28,789 bases of DNA. Source: UBA8437 sp003445035. GTDB lineage: Bacteria > Planctomycetota > Planctomycetia > Planctomycetales > Planctomycetaceae. The position numbers and the translations under genes are program-made. Location: assembly GCA_937901285.1 (NCBI GenBank), contig CALCHI010000383.1:1-28789 (forward strand), written 5' to 3'. Below the pieces are notes generated by a model, which was not told where the DNA came from, did not search any database, and worked only from the letters and a program-made list of their open reading frames with translations. This document shows, one piece after another, positions 6,751 through 13,770 of this stretch. The first letter of the stretch is position 1. The number at the start of each line of letters is the position of its first letter.

Positions 6751-8181
6751 TCAGCAGGAGGTCGACAGGCGTTGGATGATCGCGTCGCGGAGCCGTTCCA
6801 GGCAGCCGGCTGCCAGCAGGCTCACCTGGACTTGATAGAGGGGCTTGTTGAAGCTGTCCTCCGTAGGCAGATAACTGCAGCGGGATCCGTCTGACAGGAC
6901 GCCGACAATGATCTCGCGGTCGGGGAAGGCGTCCTGCAGGTCACGCTGCAATTGGTGGTATGGTTCGCCTTCGACGAGCACGATGTCGGCATCACCACAA
7001 CGGAGAATGTCGACCTGCAACGGGTAGGAGTCTCCCGGTGGCAGCGGGGCCACTCGCTCCCATTCGCGCCGACAACGTTCGGCCATCGCACGCGCTGTCC
7101 CGGCCCTGTCAGGCTTCGACGCATTGGCGTTCTGAGACTGCTGTTCCCAATCTCTTAGTTCCGACTCGATGCTCTCGATATCACGTAAATCCGTTCGGTA
7201 GGCAAGCGGCACGTGAAATCGTTCGTGTGAGAGGGGCGTCTTGTCGGCAGCCCATCCCTGGAATCGCCATTCTCCCAGCGTCGCACCGGAAAGGACTGGC
7301 CCCTGGTACGCGAAGTCTCCCTCGGAATGATCCAGGGAGTGCCAGGCCGCAAGTGCGGCGTGTCCGACTCGAGTGCCGTTGCTGTCGGCAACCGACACGT
7401 CCCCGACGAAGCCATGTCGAGGGCCAATGTCTCCACACGGTGCCAGCAAGAACTGGCATGGTGCGCCCGTGCCGGACTCGATTGTCTCACGCATCGCACC
7501 GATGTAGTCGGGACTGATCAGCGTATTCTCCCATGCGAGTGTCGTTGGGTGGCATGGGTAAGTCACCAACGACCCAAGATCCTGGCCCTCCATGGATCTC
7601 ATGCGGACAACATGCACGGGGAAAGCCCAGTTGTTTGCGGGGTTGAAGCCGCAGACGAATTGATCGTCGGAGGGATCCTGGAAATCCCGGTGTGCTGCCA
7701 TGTCACAATCCGTGTGGGCAAACAAGGCTCTGGCTGGCGTCAGCGTTTCGGTCGCGTCACGCACAGCCTCAAGCGTCCGCTCCTGGAGCGTGTCGAGGTA
7801 GGAGGCAATCATGTCTCCGCCGGGCTGGTTGGCCCGTTCGCTGCAGATGTGGCCGGCCGAATGGGAATGCCCGAAGGAGAATGTGAGCCGGGAATCGCTG
7901 ATGCCTGGGTAAGCTGCAACGACCGCTTGGCGCATGCGGGCCATGTCGGTGGGCCGCAACAGGCAGTGGTCACTGGTGACAAGGACCGAGCAGTTCTGCG
8001 GGTCGGAGTTGTCGCCGAATGCCGTGGCCATGACGCGAACCGGCCGGTGGACGCCGGTGGCCACATCGTGATTGGCCGCTCCCCAGAACCTGTGGAAGAT
8101 TCCCACTGGTGGAGTCGCGTCGCGTTGAGCAATTCCAAAATGGAGGCAGGCGTGGGGGGTCGTGATTCGTGGGCGACTCAT
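6751..8181 (-). CDS. Neutral/alkaline ceramidase-like protein lacking the nucleophile
   Basis: A 476-residue protein whose pattern fits the neutral ceramidase N-terminal family (PF04734). Zinc-site motifs are present: FSFGHSHSAGH at about 101-111, YPCHPTTL with His211, VEGEPY with Glu406, and SYLPTEDSF with Tyr437. In true ceramidases the GDVSPN loop carries the catalytic serine. Here it reads CGDIGPRHG, with Gly253 in that place, so ceramide hydrolysis is doubtful. No signal peptide or C-terminal Ig-like domain is present (ceramidases are usually 650 residues or more), so it is probably cytoplasmic. ATG 8181 was chosen over an upstream start inside nadE. It lies 7 bp after the nadE stop, implying a coupled operon. 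Confidence 0.8.
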   Translation of the reverse strand: MSRPRITTPHACLHFGIAQRDATPPVGIFHRFWGAANHDVATGVHRPVRVMATAFGDNSDPQNCSVLVTSDHCLLRPTDMARMRQAVVAAYPGISDSRLTFSFGHSHSAGHICSERANQPGGDMIASYLDTLQERTLEAVRDATETLTPARALFAHTDCDMAAHRDFQDPSDDQFVCGFNPANNWAFPVHVVRMRSMEGQDLGSLVTYPCHPTTLAWENTLISPDYIGAMRETIESGTGAPCQFLLAPCGDIGPRHGFVGDVSVADSNGTRVGHAALAAWHSLDHSEGDFAYQGPVLSGATLGEWRFQGWAADKTPLSHERFHVPLAYRTDLRDIESIESELRDWEQQSQNANASKPDRAGTARAMAERCRREWERVAPLPPGDSYPLQVDILRCGDADIVLVEGEPYHQLQRDLQDAFPDREIIVGVLSDGSRCSYLPTEDSFNKPLYQVQVSLLAAGCLERLRDAIIQRLSTSC

Positions 8182-8188
8182 GTCGGGC

Positions 8189-9850
8189 TCACTGGGTTTC
8201 GAACCGTGCGGCCATGGGCATTCTTCGCCCGCTGCCAAAGGCGCGGGCGGACAACTTGATTCCGGGGGGCATCTGCCGACGCTTGAACTCGTTGCGGTCG
8301 AGTCGATTCGCGACCCACGCCACAGTCTCAGTTGGAAACTCGTTGGAAAGATTTTCCACGGACCGTTCCTTCTCTATCAGCCCCTTGAGGATGGCGTCGA
8401 GGACGGGGTATTCGGGCAACGTGTCCTGGTCAACCTGTCCAGGTGCCAATTCGGCACTGGGAGGTTTGTTCAATGTTCCGTCGGGGATCGGTGGTCGTCC
8501 CGGTGATGTGGCATTGATGTGTCTCGCCAGGGCGTAGACATCGTTCTTGAAGACGTCACAGAGCACTGCGAACCCACCGGCCATGTCTCCATACAGCGTG
8601 CAGTACCCGATGGCCAATTCACTCTTGTTTCCTGTTGCCAGGGCCAGCCAACCGTTGTGATTACTGCGGATCATGACCATTGCCCCACGGATACGGGCCT
8701 GGAGATTCTGGTCGGCCAGACCGGCTGGATCGGAGGCGAGTTCTGCTCCCACTACGTCGGCCTCGGTGTAGGCCGCGTGGACCGATTCGATGGCCACAAC
8801 CTGGTGATCGATTCCCAATGCCTCGGAAAGTGTTCGAGCATCGGAAACGCTGTGATCGCTGCTGAAGCGACTGGGCATCAACAGGCCGTGTACGTGCGCT
8901 GGCCCGACGGCCTGGGCTGCAATGCAGGCGGCCACGGCGCTGTCGATTCCACCGGAAAGGCCCAGGAGGCAGTCGGTGAAACCACACTTGTTCATGTAAT
9001 CTCGCAGGCCAAGGGTCAAAGCGTCGAACAGGGCGGATTCGCGGTCCAGGGGTTGCCCGGGAATCGACGCCGGCAGGGCATCGGTGTCGATCACCGCCAG
9101 AGATTCTTCGAAGGCCGGCAGGCAGGTGACAAGGGAGCCGTGGCTGTCGAGCAGAAAACTCTGTCCGTCGAAAACAAGGTCGTCATTGCCACCCACCTGG
9201 TTGACGAATGCCAATGGCAAGCCGTGTGCCGCGGCGTGACGACGTCCAAGTTCTATGCGACGGCCGGGCTTGTCGAGTTCGAAGGGGCTGGCCGAAAGAT
9301 TGACCAGCAGGTCCACCCCACCGGCCGCCAATTCGGCGACCGGGTCGGGACGTGGCGATCCCGGGTCGTGGTAGAAGGTGTCGGGTTCACCCCACCAGGC
9401 GTCCTCGCAGATATGGACTCCGAGTCGAAGGTTGTCGTAGACAATTGGCCGAACCGTGTCGCCGGACCGGAAGTATCGTTGTTCGTCGAAGACGTCGTAG
9501 TTGGGGAGCAAGGTCTTTTGTGCCGTTTGCTGAACCCGGCCGGAATGCAGCAGGCTGGCAGCGTTGGCGATCCGCCCATGCGGAACGTCACGGTGTGTCG
9601 GATGCCCCACGAGCAGGGCGATGTTGTCCGGCAACGCCGCTGCGAGTTCTTCCACCACGTGGTCGCAGGCGGACACGAAGGACTCTCGCAATAGAAGATC
9701 CTTGGGCGGATATCCGCTGATGAGCAATTCGGGGGTGATCACCAACCGGGCCCCGTCACGGGAGGCCTGCTCAGCCGCAGCCATCGCCAGGGCGGCATTC
9801 GAATGGATGGCGCCGACGGTCGGGTTCAATTGGGCGAGGGCGATCTTCAC
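8189..9850 (-). CDS. nadE: Glutamine-dependent NAD+ synthetase
   Basis: A 553-residue two-domain enzyme that amidates nicotinic acid adenine dinucleotide to NAD, the last step of NAD synthesis. The N-terminal nitrilase-type glutaminase has the catalytic triad Glu41 (TPELLISGYPP), Lys112 (QKTLLPNYDVFDEQRYF) and Cys148 (HICEDAWW). The C-terminal synthetase has the ATP pyrophosphatase loop LSGGIDSA at 298-305, then NLQARIRG, LATGNKSELAIGY and a family-typical KPPSAEL. The start is GTG 9850 (VKIALAQLNPTVG), the normal N-terminus of the family; the 26 codons upstream in frame look non-coding. No clear Shine-Dalgarno sequence is present. It heads a two-gene unit with the ceramidase-like gene and is divergent from the DUF1549 gene. 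Confidence 0.96.
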   Translation of the reverse strand: MKIALAQLNPTVGAIHSNAALAMAAAEQASRDGARLVITPELLISGYPPKDLLLRESFVSACDHVVEELAAALPDNIALLVGHPTHRDVPHGRIANAASLLHSGRVQQTAQKTLLPNYDVFDEQRYFRSGDTVRPIVYDNLRLGVHICEDAWWGEPDTFYHDPGSPRPDPVAELAAGGVDLLVNLSASPFELDKPGRRIELGRRHAAAHGLPLAFVNQVGGNDDLVFDGQSFLLDSHGSLVTCLPAFEESLAVIDTDALPASIPGQPLDRESALFDALTLGLRDYMNKCGFTDCLLGLSGGIDSAVAACIAAQAVGPAHVHGLLMPSRFSSDHSVSDARTLSEALGIDHQVVAIESVHAAYTEADVVGAELASDPAGLADQNLQARIRGAMVMIRSNHNGWLALATGNKSELAIGYCTLYGDMAGGFAVLCDVFKNDVYALARHINATSPGRPPIPDGTLNKPPSAELAPGQVDQDTLPEYPVLDAILKGLIEKERSVENLSNEFPTETVAWVANRLDRNEFKRRQMPPGIKLSARAFGSGRRMPMAARFETQ

Positions 9851-9935
9851 GAAACAACCGACCAACGAGGGGCAACGAAGGTGTTCCAGACTAATCCGGC
9901 CGATATCAAGGGGGAAGTCCGTCCACATGATCGCC

Positions 9936-9965
9936 TTGGGCCGAACGGGGGAGGGATGTTAGAAT
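9936..9965 (+). promoter_or_regulatory. Candidate extended -10 promoter for the DUF1549/DUF1553 gene
   Basis: TGTTAGAAT at 9957-9965 is a full extended -10 (TGn then TAGAAT, five of six matches). The -35 candidate TTGGGC at 9936-9941 matches only at TTG, with an 18 bp spacer. The predicted transcript start is near 9972, about 27 bases before ATG 9999. The site lies in the 148 bp divergent region between nadE and the plus-strand pair. Confidence 0.38.
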
Positions 9966-9998
9966 GGCCAGAACTGACCAGCTCGGACCGATACGACC

Positions 9999-12254
9999 AT
10001 GCACAGACCGTTCGCTTTCGCCTGCAGCCTCACGCTCGGCATGATGGCCGTGTCGCTTGCCGGAGAGCCGCCTGCGGTTCCCGCTGACGGGTCAAAGCAG
10101 TCGGATCACTGGGCATTCCAGGGGATACGCAAACCGCCGGTTCCGACGACTCGTTTCGGTGGCAGGGTCCGCAATCCCATCGACTCATTCGTGTTTGGAC
10201 GGCTTGATACGGAGGGGCTGGCTCCCCGGCCTGTCGCCGATCGACTGACGCTGCACCGACGTGTTTCGCTGGACCTCATCGGACTTCCCCCTTCACCTGC
10301 TGAACAACGTCATTTCGCCGCAGACACCCGGCCGGGTGCCTGGGAACGCCTGGTCGGCAGATTGTTGGCTCGGCCGGAGTTTGGCGAACGGTGGGCTCGG
10401 CACTGGCTTGATGTTGCACGTTACGGCGAGTCGAACGGGTACGAGCGAGATGGCTCGAAGCCCAATGCATGGCGATTTCGGGACTACGTCATCGCAGCGT
10501 TCAACGACGATCTCCCTTTCGATCGTTTTGTGTCCGAACAGTTGGCCGGAGATGAGGTTGAGGGAAGCGATGCTCGTTCGCAGATCGCAACCACGTTCTT
10601 GCGACTGGGGACCTGGGACGATGAGCCCGCCGATCCTTTTGCCGACCGTTTTGATCAGCTGGATGACGTTCTGGGCACCACCGCGTCTGCTTTTTTGGGC
10701 CTGACGTTACGATGTGCCCGTTGCCATGACCACAAGTTCGAACCGCTGTCTCAAAAGGACTACTACGGAATTCTTGCGGTCTTCACACCGCTGAAGCGTC
10801 CCGAGAAGATCAAATCTGCGACACACCGCGAGGAATTCGATCGCGAGGTGGGAACTTCGGCCGAACTGGCGTCCTATCGCCAAACAATCGCGAGTAGTGA
10901 CGAGTTGTTGGGCCGGCTGAATAAACAGCAGGCGGAGTTGGCGAATCGGATCCGTGATCGGGTCCTCAAGCATGCCGTGGCTGGAGGAGATGCGAAGATC
11001 TCCGCGGAAACGGCGAAGGCATTTTTGACAGATCCGAAAACGTCGAACCCTCAACAAAAGGCTCTCGTCAAGCAGCACGCCAAGAAGCTACAGCAACATG
11101 TGTCGGAGTCCTTTTCGGAATCCGAACGGGCCCAGCGAACGCGGTTGACCAGCGAAATCAACAGCGCCACAGCGTCCAGACCGGATCCACCGCTTCGGGC
11201 TTATATCTGGTACGAGGACACGCCCAAGGCGGTCAAAACACAATTGTTTCAACGGGGCGACCCTTACAGTCCCAGGGGCCAGGTGAATCCGGCCGTCCCT
11301 GCGATTCTTCGCAACGGGATGGGCTCGGCACCGAAATCACTGAAGACAAGTACGGGACGGAGACTCTGGCTGGCCCGCTGGATGACCTCTCGCTCCAATC
11401 CGCTGGTCGCCCGCGTGTTTGTCAATCGCCTGTGGCAACACTTGTTGGGTGATGGGCTTGTGACCACCGAGAGCGACTTTGGAGAAATGGGCGATGTTCC
11501 GTTTCACCAGGAGTTGCTCGACTGGCTCTCGGCAGACCTGATCGATTCCGGCTGGCAAGTCAAACGGTTGCTGAGGCAGATCGTCACATCGGCCGTGTAT
11601 CGCATGGACTCACGACCGGAAGCAGCGGCGGTCGCGGCGGACCCGCAGGAACGCCTGCTGTGGCGATTTCGTCAGCGACGGCTGGACGCCGAGGCATTTC
11701 GCGATTCGGTGCTTTCCGTCACCGGCCAGTTGAACCGGACGATGCGGGGCCCCAGCGTGTACCCCGCCCTGCCGGGAGCTGTGCTGGCCGGGCAGTCGCG
11801 GCCAGGGAGTGGTTGGGGAAAGGCCCTGGCGCAAAGTGAAGGCCGTCGTAGCGTGTACATATTCTCCAAGCGCAGCCTGGCCGTCCCAGAGCTTGCGTTG
11901 CTGGATGCTCCCAATTCCACCGACAGCTGCTCGCAGCGAGCGGTGTCGACAACCGGGCCCCAGGCACTCACGTTTCTCAACGGAACGTTCATGACGTCAC
12001 GGGCTGCCGCTTTTGCCGCTCGGCTCGCCGCCGATGCGGGAACAGGGCGAGAAAACCAGGTGGAGCTGGCATTCCGGTTGGCGATGTGTCGGCCCCCGAC
12101 CGCCGAAGAACTGGCCATGTCGATAGCCTTCCTGTCGGAACAGGCCAAGCTGACACCCAATGGGACGCAGCCAGACAAGGATCCCGCACGCCGGGCAATG
12201 ATTGCCTTGTGCCTGGTGCTGCTAAACACCAACGAGTTCGCTTACACGCGGTGA
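9999..12254 (+). CDS. DUF1549/DUF1553 exported protein (no cytochrome c head)
   Basis: A 751-residue protein with a signal peptide (cleavage near SLAGE, about residue 22). It then has the DHWAFQ entry motif, a DUF1549 block at about 55-265 (NPIDSFVFGRLDTEGL, RRVSLDLIGLPPS, RWARHWLDVARYGES, PFDRFVSEQLAGD) and a DUF1553 block at about 430-740 (SNPLVARVFVNRLWQHLLG, RRLDAEAFRDSVL). It lacks the N-terminal PSCyt1 heme domain but keeps an internal CARCH at 239-243. A Lys/Gln-rich helical stretch separates the two domains. The biochemical role of the family is not established. The next gene, 26 bp downstream, is DUF1501, the usual partner, so an operon is likely. Confidence 0.93.
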   Translation: MHRPFAFACSLTLGMMAVSLAGEPPAVPADGSKQSDHWAFQGIRKPPVPTTRFGGRVRNPIDSFVFGRLDTEGLAPRPVADRLTLHRRVSLDLIGLPPSPAEQRHFAADTRPGAWERLVGRLLARPEFGERWARHWLDVARYGESNGYERDGSKPNAWRFRDYVIAAFNDDLPFDRFVSEQLAGDEVEGSDARSQIATTFLRLGTWDDEPADPFADRFDQLDDVLGTTASAFLGLTLRCARCHDHKFEPLSQKDYYGILAVFTPLKRPEKIKSATHREEFDREVGTSAELASYRQTIASSDELLGRLNKQQAELANRIRDRVLKHAVAGGDAKISAETAKAFLTDPKTSNPQQKALVKQHAKKLQQHVSESFSESERAQRTRLTSEINSATASRPDPPLRAYIWYEDTPKAVKTQLFQRGDPYSPRGQVNPAVPAILRNGMGSAPKSLKTSTGRRLWLARWMTSRSNPLVARVFVNRLWQHLLGDGLVTTESDFGEMGDVPFHQELLDWLSADLIDSGWQVKRLLRQIVTSAVYRMDSRPEAAAVAADPQERLLWRFRQRRLDAEAFRDSVLSVTGQLNRTMRGPSVYPALPGAVLAGQSRPGSGWGKALAQSEGRRSVYIFSKRSLAVPELALLDAPNSTDSCSQRAVSTTGPQALTFLNGTFMTSRAAAFAARLAADAGTGRENQVELAFRLAMCRPPTAEELAMSIAFLSEQAKLTPNGTQPDKDPARRAMIALCLVLLNTNEFAYTR

Positions 12255-12280
12255 ATGGTCTCGGAGAGGAACTCGCTGAC

Positions 12281-13735
12281 ATGAATGGAACCCGGATGAT
12301 GCGAATGAGTCCGCCATGCGGTGAAACCCGGCGAGAGTTCCTCTGGGAGGCCGGTGGTGGTTTCGCCGGAATGGCGCTCAGTTCGATGCTGACCGATGAC
12401 GGGTTTTTCGGCGAGACGGCAACCGCGGATGACTCGCTGAACCCGAAACCGTCACACCAGTCTCGTCCCACCAAGGCGTGTATCTGTCTGTTCATGTACG
12501 GCGGTCCCAGCCAGGTGGACCTGTTCGATCCGAAGCCGATGCTGACGAAGTATCACGGCAAGACAATGCCGGGGATCGACAAGGATCGCCTGTTCAAGGT
12601 TCGTAACCCCGGGAAGCTGCTTGGTTCGTCCCGCCAATTTCCACAGCATGGCGAATCGGGTTTGCCGATCTCTGATCTGTTCCCGAATCTGGCCCGCCAC
12701 GCGGACGATATCGCGGTGCTCCGCAGTTGTTACGCCGACAGTTTTGCGCACGGGTCGGGCATGCTGCAGATGAATACGGGAATGGTCCGGCAGGGTTACC
12801 CGAGTCTCGGGTCGTGGGCGGTTTACGGGTTGGGAAGCGAGAACCAGAACCTGCCCGGGTACGTTGTGATGCTGGACCATCGGGGCGGACCCATCAACGG
12901 TCCCCCGAACTGGAGTTCCGGGTTCATGCCGGCCAGTTTCCAGGGGACGCAGTTTCGGACCTCCGGCGAGCCGATTCTTAATCTGCAGCCGCCGGCCAGC
13001 GTGACTGCTGCTCAGCAACGCCAACAGCTTGACCTGTTGAAACGGTTCAACCAGAAGTATTCGGCGACGAGTCCTGGGAATACGGACCTGAAGGCGCGAA
13101 TTGCCAGTTATGAACTCGCATTTCGGATGCAGGCACACGCTCCGGAGGCGGTTGACCTGTCACAGGAAAGCCAGCAGACCCAGAAGCTGTATGGGCTGGA
13201 CAATCCGAGAACCGAAAAATTCGGGAGGCGTTGCCTGTTGGCGCGACGGCTGGTTGAACGCGGTGTCCGTTTCGTCCAGGTGTACTCCGGTGGCGGGCAC
13301 GGAGACAACACGTGGGATGCACATGGAGACGTGAACAAGAATCACGAGAAGCACTGCGGCGCAACCGACTTGCCGATGGCCGGCCTGCTGACCGATCTCA
13401 AGCAGCGAGGACTGCTGGACGAAACGCTGATTTTCTGGACGGGCGAATTCGGTCGGACTCCGACTGGTCAAGGTGGCAAGGGGCGTGACCACAGCCCCAG
13501 GGGGTTCTCAACCTGGATGGCCGGAGCTGGGGCCCGGGGAGGCCAGGCGATTGGCGCCACGGACGATTTTGGTTTTGCGGCCGTTGAGAATAAGCTGCAT
13601 GTTCATGACGTGCACGCCAACATGCTGCACCTGATGGGGCTCGATCACGAGAAGTTGACCTACTTCCATGCCGGACGCGACCACCGGCTGACGGATGTCT
13701 CGGGCCGAATACTTCCCGAACTGGTCGGCGGATAG
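12281..13735 (+). CDS. DUF1501 Tat-exported protein
   Basis: A 484-residue DUF1501 protein of the alkaline phosphatase/sulfatase-like superfamily. The N-terminus has a Tat signal with twin Arg17-Arg18 in TRREFLWEAGGG and a short hydrophobic stretch. Family blocks follow: CLFMYGGPSQVDLFDPKP, GLPISDLFPNLARH, LIFWTGEFGRTP, GKGRDHSPRGFS and LDHEKLTYFHAGRDHRLTDV. Export in folded state implies a cofactor or metal, but the reaction is unknown. ATG 12281 has GGAGAGGA ten bases upstream; the frame extends back into the preceding DUF1549/DUF1553 gene without family similarity. The stop is followed by a hairpin that also meets the convergent SUMF1 gene. Confidence 0.94.
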   Translation: MNGTRMMRMSPPCGETRREFLWEAGGGFAGMALSSMLTDDGFFGETATADDSLNPKPSHQSRPTKACICLFMYGGPSQVDLFDPKPMLTKYHGKTMPGIDKDRLFKVRNPGKLLGSSRQFPQHGESGLPISDLFPNLARHADDIAVLRSCYADSFAHGSGMLQMNTGMVRQGYPSLGSWAVYGLGSENQNLPGYVVMLDHRGGPINGPPNWSSGFMPASFQGTQFRTSGEPILNLQPPASVTAAQQRQQLDLLKRFNQKYSATSPGNTDLKARIASYELAFRMQAHAPEAVDLSQESQQTQKLYGLDNPRTEKFGRRCLLARRLVERGVRFVQVYSGGGHGDNTWDAHGDVNKNHEKHCGATDLPMAGLLTDLKQRGLLDETLIFWTGEFGRTPTGQGGKGRDHSPRGFSTWMAGAGARGGQAIGATDDFGFAAVENKLHVHDVHANMLHLMGLDHEKLTYFHAGRDHRLTDVSGRILPELVGG

Positions 13736-13747
13736 GAAGCCCGCTGG

Positions 13748-13770
13748 GGCCCGGCGGTCATCGCCGGGCC
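13748..13770. terminator. GC-rich hairpin between convergent genes
   Basis: GGCCCGGCG at 13748-13756 and CGCCGGGCC at 13762-13770 form a perfect 9 bp stem with a 5-base loop, GTCAT. It lies 12 bp after the DUF1501 stop and overlaps the last codons and TGA of the SUMF1-PQQ gene. Neither strand has a following T-run, so it is not a classic intrinsic terminator. It may pause polymerase or protect RNA ends in both directions. Confidence 0.45.

Noticed and set aside
7327..8259. A 310-codon plus-strand open frame
   Set aside because: It is antisense to the ceramidase-like gene and the nadE tail, with no motif or ribosome site; treated as a shadow.
8519..9694. A 391-codon plus-strand open frame
   Set aside because: It lies fully inside nadE on the other strand, which has a complete catalytic set. 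The frame has no recognisable domain and is a by-product of GC-rich codon use.
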